Below are positions 37,563-47,118 of a DNA stretch of 64,000 bases, piece by piece. A model generated the notes under the pieces. That model ran no database searches. It was not told where the DNA came from and worked only from the letters and a program-made list of their open reading frames with translations. Made by a program: the position numbers and the translations under genes. The stretch lies in NCBI GenBank assembly GCA_022360055.1, contig JAKSDO010000096.1, positions 1-64,000 on the forward strand. The letters run 5' to 3'. The number at the start of each line of letters is the position of its first letter. Within the stretch, counting starts at the first letter, position 1. This DNA comes from Cytophagales bacterium (GTDB lineage Bacteria; Bacteroidota; Bacteroidia; Cytophagales; Cyclobacteriaceae).

Positions 37563-38819
37563 CTAGTTCAGATAAATGCCCGCACTTACGTTAAACAAGC
37601 GGTATGTATATTTTTCAGTTCCTGAGGTAAACGCTTCACTTAATCCGTGTTCGTAAGATAATTCCAAAAACAGCAACTTATAAACCATCTGACCGCCAAT
37701 CTCCAGGTGAAATGCGCCGTCGCTCAATATTGTATTGCCAACGCTGGAAAGGTTTCCATTGATCGCATGTGAGATCAGATAGTTTAATTTTCCCGAAAAA
37801 GAAATTTTTACTTCATCATTTTTATAAACATTTCCTCCTAGCCCCAACCCTCCGGTAAATCCCTGGATGTAAAATTTTTCATCGTCAATTTGCTGACTTG
37901 GCAAGGGAACCATCAGCTCCTCTCCGGCAGAGTTTCTCCAAAATTTTGTGCCGGCCACAAAAAAAACGGGATCACCTCTGAAATAATCCAGACCAATCAG
38001 CCATCCTGTTTTGCCCTCGGTTTTATGTCCGGTATCGCCATTTAACGAGCCGGAGTTTAATCCGATTTTTAAAGCGACCCCTCGCTTCTTTTTTCTCTCA
38101 TTTTCTTTTGGACTCAAAGATTCATTTGTTGCGGTTGCTACGGGAATACCTGTAGATTCAACGATTTCATCCGCATTTTCTTTTTGCTCACATTGTTTTA
38201 ACGCGTCCGGAAGATCCGCCTGAATTGAAGCAATTATTGAATTTATCGGTGCGAATTGACTTTGATTTTGTTGCATTGATAATTCACCGGATAAATTACT
38301 TTTCAATGAAGCAGCGATACTGTTTAAGTTATCGCTTAATTCGGCGAAGAGCGGATTGCGGATCAGAGTTGAAATTGTACGTAATTCTATAGCTGATTTT
38401 TGCAAATCCAAACGAAGACAATCCGCGCAAGAAGTACCGGTTTGTACAAGTGCTTCACCCATGTGAAATCCGGCCCGATACAAAGCAAGCCTGGCCTGGA
38501 AATATGGGTTGAAACAAGTTCCCATATGCATAATGTTATAAATAATATCGTTATGGGCTACCGATGGCATGGTAATGTCAGGAGTAATTGGTTTAACAAA
38601 TCCGGGTTCCCAAGATTCCAACCATTCCGCAGCAGCGTTTGCGGCCCATGTCCCATAATTCGCTTTACCGGTATGATTTTTAACGTGAGCCGATAAAAAG
38701 CCCATGTTTAATCCGGTGTTAAATAAATGAAAGGGATTCACGGCCTGAGAAAAAGCATTCGTTGTCCATAAAAAAACAATTGCAATTATCCAGGAGCGTT
38801 TTGTCAGGTTGGGGGTCAT
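37563..38819 (-). CDS. Putative outer-membrane protein with Cys-rich helical domain and C-terminal barrel
   Basis: 418 residues from ATG 38819 (MTPNLTKRSWIIAIVFLWTT), chosen because this gives a proper signal peptide ending near NAFSQ; an in-frame extension to 38873 adds 18 residues. A helical domain (about 30-200) contains HMGTCFNPYFQARLALYRAG and TGTSCADCLRLDLQKSAIEL, with a CxxC. A basic linker (KENERKKKRG) leads to a beta-strand-rich region (about 245-418) ending FNVSAGIYLN, resembling a small outer-membrane barrel. No named family recognised. CxxC without a following His, so not a heme site. Confidence 0.72.
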   Translation of the reverse strand: MTPNLTKRSWIIAIVFLWTTNAFSQAVNPFHLFNTGLNMGFLSAHVKNHTGKANYGTWAANAAAEWLESWEPGFVKPITPDITMPSVAHNDIIYNIMHMGTCFNPYFQARLALYRAGFHMGEALVQTGTSCADCLRLDLQKSAIELRTISTLIRNPLFAELSDNLNSIAASLKSNLSGELSMQQNQSQFAPINSIIASIQADLPDALKQCEQKENADEIVESTGIPVATATNESLSPKENERKKKRGVALKIGLNSGSLNGDTGHKTEGKTGWLIGLDYFRGDPVFFVAGTKFWRNSAGEELMVPLPSQQIDDEKFYIQGFTGGLGLGGNVYKNDEVKISFSGKLNYLISHAINGNLSSVGNTILSDGAFHLEIGGQMVYKLLFLELSYEHGLSEAFTSGTEKYTYRLFNVSAGIYLN

Positions 38820-39217
38820 GGTTTGGGTTATTTTATACGGCAATAAATTATTAAAAATATCCAAAATAAACAATACAAAGATGCTCTCGGATCTGATTAT
38901 GAGACACGGTTTGAGAATTTCAAATTTGGAAATGGCTCAACGCGACCTAAGCGGCATCATAATCCCTATCAACCGTTATTACTTCCTAAAAATCAATGTG
39001 TTTCTTAATAAATATACCGGACTTATGATTGCGACCTAAAAGAATGAATTTAAGATCGTAATTATTGCAATTCGCATGATGCATCACACAGGCTATAGGT
39101 TATTCATAAAATTCCGGTTCGGGGTTTTGTCTGCGTTGTTCAAAGCAAACCCTCGACATTCGAACTATGCGGATTGAGATGAAGCAGGCACAATTTCTCC
39201 GGATAAACGGTTTGATC
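38820..39217. other. 398-bp spacer, no feature recognised
   Basis: The region between the outer-membrane protein gene and the DUF4434 gene is AT-rich at its left end. Small frames at 38809-39039 and 39167-39385 lack homology-like patterns. I see no strong hairpin or repeat. It probably carries the promoter of the outer-membrane protein gene. Confidence 0.4.
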
Positions 39218-40129
39218 CTATCCCTCAGCGTTATAATAGACCCACTCCAAATATCTATTGTACAAGTTGTGAGCCGAATGATACATAGAGTTCGGGCTGA
39301 GAAAATGAGGTTGTTCAAATGTGATCAGTTTTTCAACCCCGATGTCTCTGGCAACACTCATCTTGTAATGCAGGTTTTCCCATGAAATAGGGAGGAAATT
39401 AATAGGCATTCCGCGTTCAAAAGTTTCGATATTGGCCCAGGAAATCAACCCGTACTTATCCGCCAGCGATTTATTAATCCCGGAGAATTCTTTCAATTCC
39501 ATTAAATCAACCTGTCCGTCCTGGAAAGCGACATAATCGATCTTGCCGCTTAGAGCCGCAAATATTTCGTCCCATTGCTTTTCGTGTTCTTCGGGAGTTA
39601 TGGGATTTTCAAATTGCATTCGCCCCTTTACGTAGGGAGAGATAAGCATTGGGATATCTTTGAGGTCTTTTAACTTTTGGATAAGCGCATGATACTCTTT
39701 CAAGAACCCCGGATCAAGTGTGGTCATTTCATGGCTTAAATACCAGCCTTTGAAAGATGAATAGTGGCCGTATTTATTAAGAATTTCTTCGATCAACCGC
39801 AGATTCAGCTCAGCCTCTTTGTGGTATTTTTGTTGATGCCAATATTTTCCCGAGTCATAAAGTCCGAGAAAAAATTTCATTCCGCACCTTTCACTTTCAT
39901 AAAGAAAAAGTTTGAGTAGGTCATGGCAGGCAGGTCGCATCGGCCCATGTTCCGACAATACTTTTGAATTGAAGGTCATTTTATATTTATATCCAACCCG
40001 GATTAGAATTACCGTGTCGATCCCAATTGATTTCATGACATCAAATTCTTTTTTCCATTCTTCGGGTCCCCAGTTTGCAGAAGGAATATCATGACTAATT
40101 TCGTCTATAAAAGTGCCGGTTATTTTCAT
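39218..40129 (-). CDS. DUF4434 domain protein, TIM-barrel glycoside-hydrolase-like
   Basis: 303 residues, no signal peptide, so probably cytosolic. Begins MKITGTFIDEISHDIPSANW, the DUF4434 start, then WGPEEWKKEFDVMKSIGIDT and VILIRVGYKYKM. GYDSGKYWHQ-type, FKGWYLSHEMTTL and VDYVAFQDGQVDLME-like segments (here KIDYVAFQDGQVDLMELKEF) fit a (beta/alpha)8 barrel. Glu in the GWYLSHE strand and Asp/Glu at FQDGQVD could be active-site residues. Located 404 bp after the AGE-type epimerase on the same strand; both are carbohydrate enzymes and may act in one glycan pathway. Confidence 0.82.
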   Translation of the reverse strand: MKITGTFIDEISHDIPSANWGPEEWKKEFDVMKSIGIDTVILIRVGYKYKMTFNSKVLSEHGPMRPACHDLLKLFLYESERCGMKFFLGLYDSGKYWHQQKYHKEAELNLRLIEEILNKYGHYSSFKGWYLSHEMTTLDPGFLKEYHALIQKLKDLKDIPMLISPYVKGRMQFENPITPEEHEKQWDEIFAALSGKIDYVAFQDGQVDLMELKEFSGINKSLADKYGLISWANIETFERGMPINFLPISWENLHYKMSVARDIGVEKLITFEQPHFLSPNSMYHSAHNLYNRYLEWVYYNAEG

Positions 40130-40533
40130 CGCTTAATTATTGTCAGCGAAATATAATGGATCTTTCTTCAATTTCATTAGTGCTCTTTTTCAAAGCTCCC
40201 CGGCGCATATTAAAAAGACCAGGTATTTAGCACCATCCACCTTTTCCGGATTTTGTTTCTAAACAGCAACAATCCCGTTGTAAGATTTGTTCTCAGCCTG
40301 AAAACCGGTGAGTGGCATGGGTACGATCGCTCAGGATTCCATTATAGTCTTCAATTCTGAGGATCGCTTTAACGTTGCTGAGGCACCCCGGCTCTTCTAT
40401 GTCGTCCGCGGAAGTATTTGGCCTCAGGCCACATCCCATAATGGTATTTTCCCATTTAAATTTTTCAATTCTGAGAACGGGGAGTTTGACTGACGTATAA
40501 GTTATCTTCAGCAGGATCAAATCTGAAATCGAA
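40130..40533. other. 404-bp spacer between DUF4434 and epimerase genes
   Basis: No convincing gene. A minus-strand frame at 40293-40541 overlaps the end of the epimerase gene but starts at TTG and has no family pattern. A 12-bp direct repeat TTCAATTCTGAG occurs at 40350-40361 and 40464-40475. The long gap between two same-strand sugar genes could mark a lost gene. Confidence 0.35.
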
Positions 40534-41826
40534 TCACCCAATGCTCTCGCGGAGTAATCGCAGTCTTTTTATGGTCTCAATCATGGACCTCACCGTATGG
40601 TAATTGATTTTCCAGTTGTGGCTCATGTGTGTCCAGATCGGTTCACCTTTGCGCGTAAGCAATGGCCACCATTCTCCAACCTGGTGATGTATCATTTTAT
40701 CAAAAACAAACCGGTGTACATTCAAATACGCGGGCCAGTATTTTTCAATATCAAATACCAGGCATGCCTGAGGAAGGGCAATTAGCATCTCAGCATTTTG
40801 CCAAAATTCTTTTTCACGATCATAAACGCCACCGGAATGTGATCCTTCTACAAAAACACCGCCGTATTCCCAGTCGATGCCATCTTCCAGTGCATGGTCA
40901 TATTGCTTTCGAATGATATCTGTAAAATTCGTAAATGGAAGATTTAAAATATTTAAGGCATGCATTAAAAGCCAGGCATATTCGACATTGTGCCCGTAAC
41001 TTGTATTATCTTCGGCATGTCCTTTGGAACCATCTTCCGAAAACCTGTCCCAACCCCAGACAATATCAAATTTTATCTGAGGAGCCACGCTCCAGTCAGC
41101 GAAGAATTGAGGTATGCCGGTTTTAAATTTCGGATGGAGGATTTTATCAATTATAAGTTCGATTATTTCGATGAGTTTTCGTCGATGAACTTCTTTTTGC
41201 GAACATTCGTAAAGCGCAGTGAATGCTTCCATAAGATGCATATGTGCATCCAGTGTTTTCCGGTCTCCTCCGGCAGGCCCGGAACCTTTGAGTTCCCAGC
41301 TTCGGTCAAACATTTCGAAATAGCCGCCATAGTGCGAATCAAGGCAATATTTTTGGATCAGATCAAAAACTTTTTCCGCGTAGTCTATTCCTCTTAAATC
41401 TCCGGTGGCTAGCGTGTATTCGCTCAAACTGTAAATTGCAAAACTATGTCCGTACAAGATCTTTTCGTCGATCTTTATATTTCCGGCCCGGTCAGTCAGC
41501 CAGAAAAATCCGCCGTGAACAGAATCCCACATTTTATCAAGAAGAAAATCGACACCTTGCCGGGCCAATTCGCCGGTCTGCTCGGCATGATATCCATTTC
41601 TGCAGGCAGAAGAATAAATGTATATGCTTCTGGCCTGGCCGAGCATGGATTTTTCGTCTTCTCCGGTATCCTTGCCATCTTTATCGAAATGGGTAATAAA
41701 TCCCCCGTTTGCGGTATCTAAAGTGCGGTTAATCCAAAATGGAAGTAATTCGTCGTTTATATGTTGCTTGCATTCATCAATGCAGGCTTGAACTTCAGAT
41801 TTAATCATTTCCATAATTCGTGGCAT
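40534..41826 (-). CDS. N-acylglucosamine 2-epimerase / cellobiose 2-epimerase family protein
   Basis: 430 residues, (alpha/alpha)6-barrel sugar epimerase. Family signatures: ELLPFWINRTLDTANGGFIT, GQARSIYIYSSAC, WDSVHGGFFWLTD, LYGHSFAIYSLSEYTLATGD, catalytic His regions SYGHNVEYAWLLMHAL and WWPLLTRKGEPIWTHMSHNW. Resembles cellobiose/mannobiose 2-epimerases more than renin-binding proteins, since both active-site His regions are present; the exact sugar is uncertain. No signal peptide. Upstream of DUF4434 on the same strand. Confidence 0.9.
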   Translation of the reverse strand: MPRIMEMIKSEVQACIDECKQHINDELLPFWINRTLDTANGGFITHFDKDGKDTGEDEKSMLGQARSIYIYSSACRNGYHAEQTGELARQGVDFLLDKMWDSVHGGFFWLTDRAGNIKIDEKILYGHSFAIYSLSEYTLATGDLRGIDYAEKVFDLIQKYCLDSHYGGYFEMFDRSWELKGSGPAGGDRKTLDAHMHLMEAFTALYECSQKEVHRRKLIEIIELIIDKILHPKFKTGIPQFFADWSVAPQIKFDIVWGWDRFSEDGSKGHAEDNTSYGHNVEYAWLLMHALNILNLPFTNFTDIIRKQYDHALEDGIDWEYGGVFVEGSHSGGVYDREKEFWQNAEMLIALPQACLVFDIEKYWPAYLNVHRFVFDKMIHHQVGEWWPLLTRKGEPIWTHMSHNWKINYHTVRSMIETIKRLRLLRESIG

Positions 41827-42109
41827 TTTTTGTACAAGTTATCAATGGAGTTATCATTTTCAAATCGGAAAACGGGCCTGCCGGTTTATCGTTTCATGTA
41901 AAGTAAAAAGTTCGGCGTTCTTTCGTCCTTAATTTAAATACAGAAGTATTCGGTCTTAGGGCTAGTAATGAAAAATAAAAAAATACCTGTCAATGAAAGG
42001 CAATTTTTTATGTTATTAGTGGTTTTGCACCCTTCTTCTTTTCTATTAGCTCTTTTAACTGAAAAATTCACAAAATTATATTTTCCATACTTGAATAAGG
42101 AATGTGTTT

Positions 42110-43390
42110 CTACAATGAAAGTTCAAATTGAAACCTGTATATGTGGGTTGTTGGTTTGCTTTCTTCCTGCAGCCAGCTAAAATCTGTCTGCACTTTGATC
42201 TTGTGTCCGACAATAAATTTTGAAAACGCAATTGTATATTGTGTTAAATCAGGGAATGGAGATCCCTGTTGAGGGCATACCTCGGTATATCTTCCGGCAA
42301 TTTCATAATTGTTTCCGAATACATAACCTGACTGCGCATTGAAAGCTTTACCTGTATAAAAGTCATTGACGAAGTCATTGTATTGAGCTGTTGTCTGTTC
42401 CCTATAATTATGAATTTTTCTGTCGACATATTCCGACATAAACGAAAATCCCATGTATTTAAACATCAGATCACTGATCCATGATCTGATATTGGCTTTA
42501 TTATCGGTTACAGATCCGGTTTGGCCTCGCGATTTTACCGCATTGTTATTATAGTCAAATGTAAGTCCAAGAGCCAGTTTTGGAGTTGGTTCTCTTTCGA
42601 GATCCGAGCCTTTGTAATCACCTTTGCCGATAAAATCTCCGAAAGGAAGGTATTCGAGCCTGGCAGTGTAGTCAAGACCTTTTTCTATCGGAGCTGGATT
42701 TTCTTGCCAGATCGCAAGACCTTCTCCTTTAGATACGGATAACACCTGCCTAAATGTACCATGTCCTGCGTTAAACTGATGCATCAGCCAAACACCAATA
42801 TCCCGGTCCAGCGTAAACTTGGCGTTTAGTAAGGAACGATCTACAAATTGGAGCTCCTGAGACGATATTACCCTTTCTCTATTTCCTCTTAGTTTTGTTT
42901 GTCCTGCCCAAATTTCAAAATTCCTATAGAAATTCCACTTCACATAGGCATCGAGTACCTGAGCCCCAATTAGATCTATTTCCAGTTTATACCCGAATTT
43001 CGGATTAAATAAATGTCCGTCGGATTTGAACCGAACACGTCGGAAGTAAAGATCCTTTTCCGATTCTATTCCGGGTCCCTGAGCCTTTGTCAAATCAAAT
43101 CTGGTTTGAATTCTGCCACTATACTTAAATTTGAATGATGACCGACCCTTCTCAAAAAATATTTCGCGATTGGTTAAGCCATTTTTAATTTTATGGTTTT
43201 TATCCTTATTGTTAATAAGATCTGCACCGGAGCAATTGGTATTTTTCTCCTCTGAAACAGCAGATCTATTTGTGGCTAAAGTCGAAATTGAGTCCGAGAT
43301 ATTCGTTTCCTGGCTAAACGTAGTATGAAACAATAAGATAAGTGCAATAAATAAAAATTGTAGGAGAAGATTTGGCCCAAAAATTAACAT
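42110..43390 (-). CDS. OprO/OprP-type porin
   Basis: 426 residues with signal peptide (LQFLFIALILLFHTTFSQ). After a Ser/Asn-rich linker the chain is a typical 16-strand-style barrel: FKFKYSGRIQTRFDLTKAQG, KDLYFRRVRFKSDGHLFNPK (the R-R-V-R-F motif of this family), GYKLEIDLIG, VKWNFYRNFEIWAGQTKLRG, TKFSWLQEE-like end (TDFSWLQEESKPTTHIYRFQ) and a terminal aromatic-rich strand. Family members transport phosphate or pyrophosphate; substrate here is not shown. Monocistronic with a long upstream region. Confidence 0.9.
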   Translation of the reverse strand: MLIFGPNLLLQFLFIALILLFHTTFSQETNISDSISTLATNRSAVSEEKNTNCSGADLINNKDKNHKIKNGLTNREIFFEKGRSSFKFKYSGRIQTRFDLTKAQGPGIESEKDLYFRRVRFKSDGHLFNPKFGYKLEIDLIGAQVLDAYVKWNFYRNFEIWAGQTKLRGNRERVISSQELQFVDRSLLNAKFTLDRDIGVWLMHQFNAGHGTFRQVLSVSKGEGLAIWQENPAPIEKGLDYTARLEYLPFGDFIGKGDYKGSDLEREPTPKLALGLTFDYNNNAVKSRGQTGSVTDNKANIRSWISDLMFKYMGFSFMSEYVDRKIHNYREQTTAQYNDFVNDFYTGKAFNAQSGYVFGNNYEIAGRYTEVCPQQGSPFPDLTQYTIAFSKFIVGHKIKVQTDFSWLQEESKPTTHIYRFQFELSL

Positions 43391-44445
43391 TTAGTTTGAA
43401 TAAAATTCACAATAAAAAAATGATCAGTTAATGTTAGCCGATAAAAACGATCAATTCTGCTAATCGGCTACAATAATAAACTTAATATTATCTAAATGTT
43501 ACTATTATGTTAAATATATAATTATAAATTTGAGCTTCAATCAGGTTCACGGCATTTTAACATACAGATCACTTAATCCGCATTAATCATTCGTAATAAG
43601 GTGATATTGGAAATTGAGCGCTTTTGAATATTGCAAAGCCGGATGTTTTCTTCGTATAGTTTTACGAAGTTTCAGCAATTGGGCTGGAAAGCGACTTGAT
43701 TTCAGATCATATTTTCTAACGATGAGGACCGGTGTCCGGAGAATACTTCCTTCGGATTGAGCTGCTGCTCCCCGTGCCTTTCTTCTCCGGTCAAAATGAA
43801 GGTACGAATGGAATATATCATTTATGCAATTGGGAAATTCAAATTTCAGCCGAATATTTTTATGGACTAACTGCTTGTCAGTCAATATATTATAGTGGAC
43901 TGATCATTTTATTTGAAATAAAATTGTATTATTTGGTTACTTTTTATGATTATTCCAGAATATATTCATGAATTTTGCTAGTAAAGTGCGAGGTTAGTAA
44001 AGTTTAGTAGTCAACTTTTTAGTCATCTGTGTTCATTTTTGTGTGAAAGGGTCGGGAAACCGATCCTTTCAATTTTTCTGGCCATCCCACAGGCCGTCTT
44101 GTTCCCGTGCTGATTTTGGATTAACATATGGAGTTGGTGCCCTCGTATTGGCTCTTATTCCCGATCCTATTTTTCAGGTTGATGTTCGGCTTCATCCATT
44201 ATGGAATCCGGAGGTAAAACAAAATGGAACATCTCGTTAGGGAAAAATGACAAAACAAATTGAGTCCTGATCATCTATTTAATTACAGGGTATGCCGGGT
44301 TTTCGGATTGTTTCCGATCGATTTACGGCTGGTTTGGAGTATCTAATAATCAAGTAGATTTTTTACTCGGCCTTCAAAACTAAATCTGCATATTGATATT
44401 TATCTTTTCCGGGCAGCCCGGATTGGACCTTTTGCAATTGAATAT
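43391..44445. other. 1055-bp region without a convincing gene
   Basis: The left end (43391-43560) is very AT-rich and should hold the porin promoter on the minus strand. It contains TAGCCGAT (43436-43443) with ATCGGCTA (43464-43471), perfect 8-bp arms. Reading frames at 43583-43885, 43732-43971 and 44043-44240 look non-coding in composition. A strong plus-strand terminator at 44045 (separate entry) implies some transcript enters from the left, perhaps a non-coding RNA or a decayed gene. Confidence 0.45.
44045..44077 (+). terminator. Intrinsic terminator with GAAA tetraloop, no clear upstream gene
   Basis: GAAAGGGTCGG (44045-44055), tetraloop GAAA, CCGATCCTTTC (44060-44070): eleven pairs with one G-U, then AATTTTT. 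It is oriented for plus-strand transcripts. The nearest plausible plus-strand gene upstream is none within several kb, apart from a doubtful 79-codon frame ending at 43971. Confidence 0.65.
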
Positions 44446-44673
44446 CTAGAAAAGGGAAAATTCAGGCTCCTGGTTTTCACTTTTATAGTTGTCAAACCAA
44501 AATTCATAATCATCGTAATGCACACAGTTTTGAATAGTGCCGTTTTCACCTTGAATGGTGAAAATACTATATTCGGGAAGCCAGTTTTTAAGCTGAAGCA
44601 TCTGAGTAAATGGAAGCCTGGAGAGTCTTATAAACTCAGTGTCATTGTATTTTTCCGGATGTATCTTTTTCAT
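44446..44673 (-). CDS. Small hypothetical protein (75 aa)
   Basis: 75 residues from ATG 44673. The composition is protein-like: MKKIHPEKYNDTEFIRLSRL, then PFTQMLQLKNWLPEYSIFTI and NCVHYDDYEFWFDNY, predicting two helices followed by beta strands. No family recognised, no signal peptide or TM. Isolated between a non-coding stretch and the AraC regulator gene on the other strand. Could be chance, but the amphipathic pattern favours a real gene. Confidence 0.5.
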   Translation of the reverse strand: MKKIHPEKYNDTEFIRLSRLPFTQMLQLKNWLPEYSIFTIQGENGTIQNCVHYDDYEFWFDNYKSENQEPEFSLF

Positions 44674-44863
44674 GACAAAAAAAGTTATGCAAGCTTACTA
44701 ATTTTAAATTACACTGAGGTTAAGCAACTTTTAAGCCATAATTAATTTTTGAGATCGGACAAGCCGTTGAATAATCGTGAAATTCCCATAAATTGAAAAT
44801 TGCTATATAAACGTTACTATTATGAAACATTAAGTATATTTTGTAAACCGACAGCATTTTCAG

Positions 44864-46018
44864 ATGACCACCATAATCACCATAGGATTTATTCAGGCGC
44901 TATTCTTTGCTATCCTGGCTTTAAGCAAAAAAAAGAAGGAAGTCGCAGACTACATTCTGGCCGCTTTGTTCTTAACGCTTTGTTACCAGTTGGCCGTCAA
45001 CTTCATTATTGTTACGGATTATAGAGAAAAATTTATTCACTTGGTGGGTACGGCCGGCCCGATGTCTATGCTTTACGGTCCTTTACTGTTTTTTTTCATC
45101 AAAAATTATATCTCTCAAAACCATGAGTTTAAACTAAAATACCTGTTCCATTTTGTGCCGTTTGCGATCGATCATCTTGTTGGATTCAAAACGTTTTACC
45201 TGCAATCCGGAGAAGAAAAGCTTGAAGACCTCTTGGAAATCATGGCTGGCCAACCGGATGCGGATTTATCTATATTCTTAATGCTGAGATCTCTTATCCC
45301 TATTCTTTATTGCATATGGTCGATAAAGGTTTTAACCGTTCATCGGAAGAATCTTAAAAACATTTATTCTTTTACCTCTGAAAAGCTGACGCTGGATTGG
45401 CTCTGGTACCTCGCGTGGAGCATGCTTGTGGTCGGTGTCTCGGCATTTTTAATCAATGCAACCATTGTGTTTTTTGATGTCGCGGATTGGATACAGCTTA
45501 GAAAAATAATCGTATCCATCTCGGCGATTTGGATATTCTTTTTGGGCTATTACAGCATTCGGAAAACGCCTTTTTACAGATCGTATCACATTGAAGGAGT
45601 CAATACGCTGGAGTTTGATAAAGTTTCAAGACAGCCGGATAAGTACGAAAGAACAAGGTTGAAAGAGGAAGAAATCCCGGAACTGAAGGAAAAACTTCTT
45701 GAATATCTTGAAGATGAAAAACCATATCTTAACAAAAATCTGACCATTGGCGAATTAGCGGAATCCATTCATGTTCAGACTTATCAGCTTTCACAATTGA
45801 TCAATGATCAACTTGGAAAATCCTTTTTTGAGCTCATCAATTCGTACCGTGTTGAAGAGGTCAAGGGCCGTTTTTTTGATCCAAAATACAACAATCTCAC
45901 ATTATTGGGAATCGCGATGGAATGCGGGTTTAACTCCAAAGCTTCATTTAACCGGATCTTCAAGCAACACGCGGGTCAGACACCTACTGAATATATAAAA
46001 GATAAAAAAGCTGCATAA
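44864..46018 (+). CDS. 7TM-type membrane AraC-family regulator
   Basis: 384 residues. Residues 1-235 hold about seven TM helices (ITIGFIQALFFAILALSKKK; YILAALFLTLCYQLAVNFII; MLYGPLLFFFIKNYI; LAWSMLVVGVSAFLINATIV; IIVSISAIWIFFLGYYSI). The C-terminal part (about 275-380) is an AraC HTH: LTIGELAESIHVQTYQLSQL, then LTLLGIAMECGFNSKASFNR and IFKQHAGQTPTEYIK. This 7TM-HTH architecture is widespread in Bacteroidota; it probably senses a signal in or at the membrane. The EEP-family gene starts 10 bp after it, so the regulator may be co-transcribed with its targets. Confidence 0.92.
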   Translation: MTTIITIGFIQALFFAILALSKKKKEVADYILAALFLTLCYQLAVNFIIVTDYREKFIHLVGTAGPMSMLYGPLLFFFIKNYISQNHEFKLKYLFHFVPFAIDHLVGFKTFYLQSGEEKLEDLLEIMAGQPDADLSIFLMLRSLIPILYCIWSIKVLTVHRKNLKNIYSFTSEKLTLDWLWYLAWSMLVVGVSAFLINATIVFFDVADWIQLRKIIVSISAIWIFFLGYYSIRKTPFYRSYHIEGVNTLEFDKVSRQPDKYERTRLKEEEIPELKEKLLEYLEDEKPYLNKNLTIGELAESIHVQTYQLSQLINDQLGKSFFELINSYRVEEVKGRFFDPKYNNLTLLGIAMECGFNSKASFNRIFKQHAGQTPTEYIKDKKAA

Positions 46019-46028
46019 TCTTATTCCC

Positions 46029-47093
46029 TTGTATTGGTTCAGGTCCATAACGGTTTTGTTTAATCAGGTGGTATTCGCTTGCTTCTGCTTTGCCCAGAAT
46101 ATTCATGAAGAAGACGTATTTGATCTTGGACCTGAAGGAGGGCGAGGTCTCAGGATTATGTTTTATAACGTTGAAAACCTGTTTGATACGTTTGATGATC
46201 CGGCCAAAGAAGATGATCAGTTCACCTCAAAAGGAGAGAAGAACTGGAATCATTACCGGTATAAAGAAAAGCTAAATAATATCGCAAAAACCATCATCGC
46301 AGTTGGCGGATGGAAACCTCCGGATATCGTTGGATTGTGTGAAGTTGAGAATTTGCACGTACTGCTCGATCTGGTAAGTAAAACACCTCTCAGGAAATTC
46401 GGATATCGGGTAATTCACAAAAACTCGCCGGACCCCAGAGGTATTGATAATGCCCTTTTGTATTTACCGGATAAACTCGAAAAGATAAATAGCGGTTTGT
46501 TAAGGATAGGCACAATAGGCACAAAGGAAGAGTTTCTTACACGGGATATCCTTCACGCATCATTTAGTTTCATGCCTAAAGATACCATTCAGTTCTTTGT
46601 AAATCATTGGCCTTCGCGATTTGGCGGAAAATCATTTTCGGAGCACCGACGGATAGAGGTCGCAAATGCCCTCAAAGTTCATATTGACAGCATACAATCC
46701 CTGAATAGGGAAGCCAAATTAATCCTGATGGGAGATTTCAATGATGAGCCGGGCGATCCCAGTATTTCGGACGTATTAAACGCCCAACCGTTGACAAATA
46801 CTATTTACGATTCCGGTCTGTATAATTTATCTTATGAAGATTATCGGGATGGAAAAGGGACAATTACATACAAAGATATTGATGTTACCTGGTATTTGTT
46901 TGATCAGATCATAGTTTCCGGAGCGTTGATAAATGGCCGGGGATTGAAGATCAATGGGAGGAAGAACCACATTTTCAAGGCGGATTGGCTGATTAAAAAT
47001 GGAAGGCCGTTTCGCGCGTATCAAGGGCCAATATATCGAGGAGGATTTAGTGATCATTTGCCAATATTTTTAGATTTGTATTATAGTGACTAA
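46029..47093 (+). CDS. Exported endonuclease/exonuclease/phosphatase family protein
   Basis: 354 residues. The start is TTG, giving a signal-like N-terminus (SITVLFNQVVFACFCFAQN). EEP fold motifs in order: IMFYNVENLFDT (metal Asn), DIVGLCEVENLHVL (Glu), FFVNHWPSRFGG (His), LILMGDFNDEP (Asp-Asn) and the terminal FSDHLPIFLDL (Asp-His). A Mg-dependent phosphodiesterase or nuclease, probably extracytoplasmic. Next gene, a metallophosphatase, starts 25 bp later; joint phosphate scavenging from organic phosphates is a reasonable inference. Confidence 0.92.
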   Translation: MYWFRSITVLFNQVVFACFCFAQNIHEEDVFDLGPEGGRGLRIMFYNVENLFDTFDDPAKEDDQFTSKGEKNWNHYRYKEKLNNIAKTIIAVGGWKPPDIVGLCEVENLHVLLDLVSKTPLRKFGYRVIHKNSPDPRGIDNALLYLPDKLEKINSGLLRIGTIGTKEEFLTRDILHASFSFMPKDTIQFFVNHWPSRFGGKSFSEHRRIEVANALKVHIDSIQSLNREAKLILMGDFNDEPGDPSISDVLNAQPLTNTIYDSGLYNLSYEDYRDGKGTITYKDIDVTWYLFDQIIVSGALINGRGLKINGRKNHIFKADWLIKNGRPFRAYQGPIYRGGFSDHLPIFLDLYYSD

Positions 47094-47118
47094 TTATCTG
47101 CCTATTTTCGACCTGTAA

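Noticed and set aside
40293-40541. 82-codon minus-strand frame after the epimerase gene
   Set aside because: TTG start overlapping the epimerase stop; no conserved pattern; maybe a decayed remnant.
43498-44824. 12-mer GTTACTATTATG before both the porin (43498) and the AraC gene (44813)
   Set aside because: A 12-mer match in AT-rich DNA is expected by chance many times in 64 kb.
5868-46029. Many TTG starts (5868, 10266, 19331, 29891, 35727, 46029) as evidence of unusual start-codon use
   Set aside because: At least some have usable ATG alternatives or are just the longest open frame, so no bias is shown.
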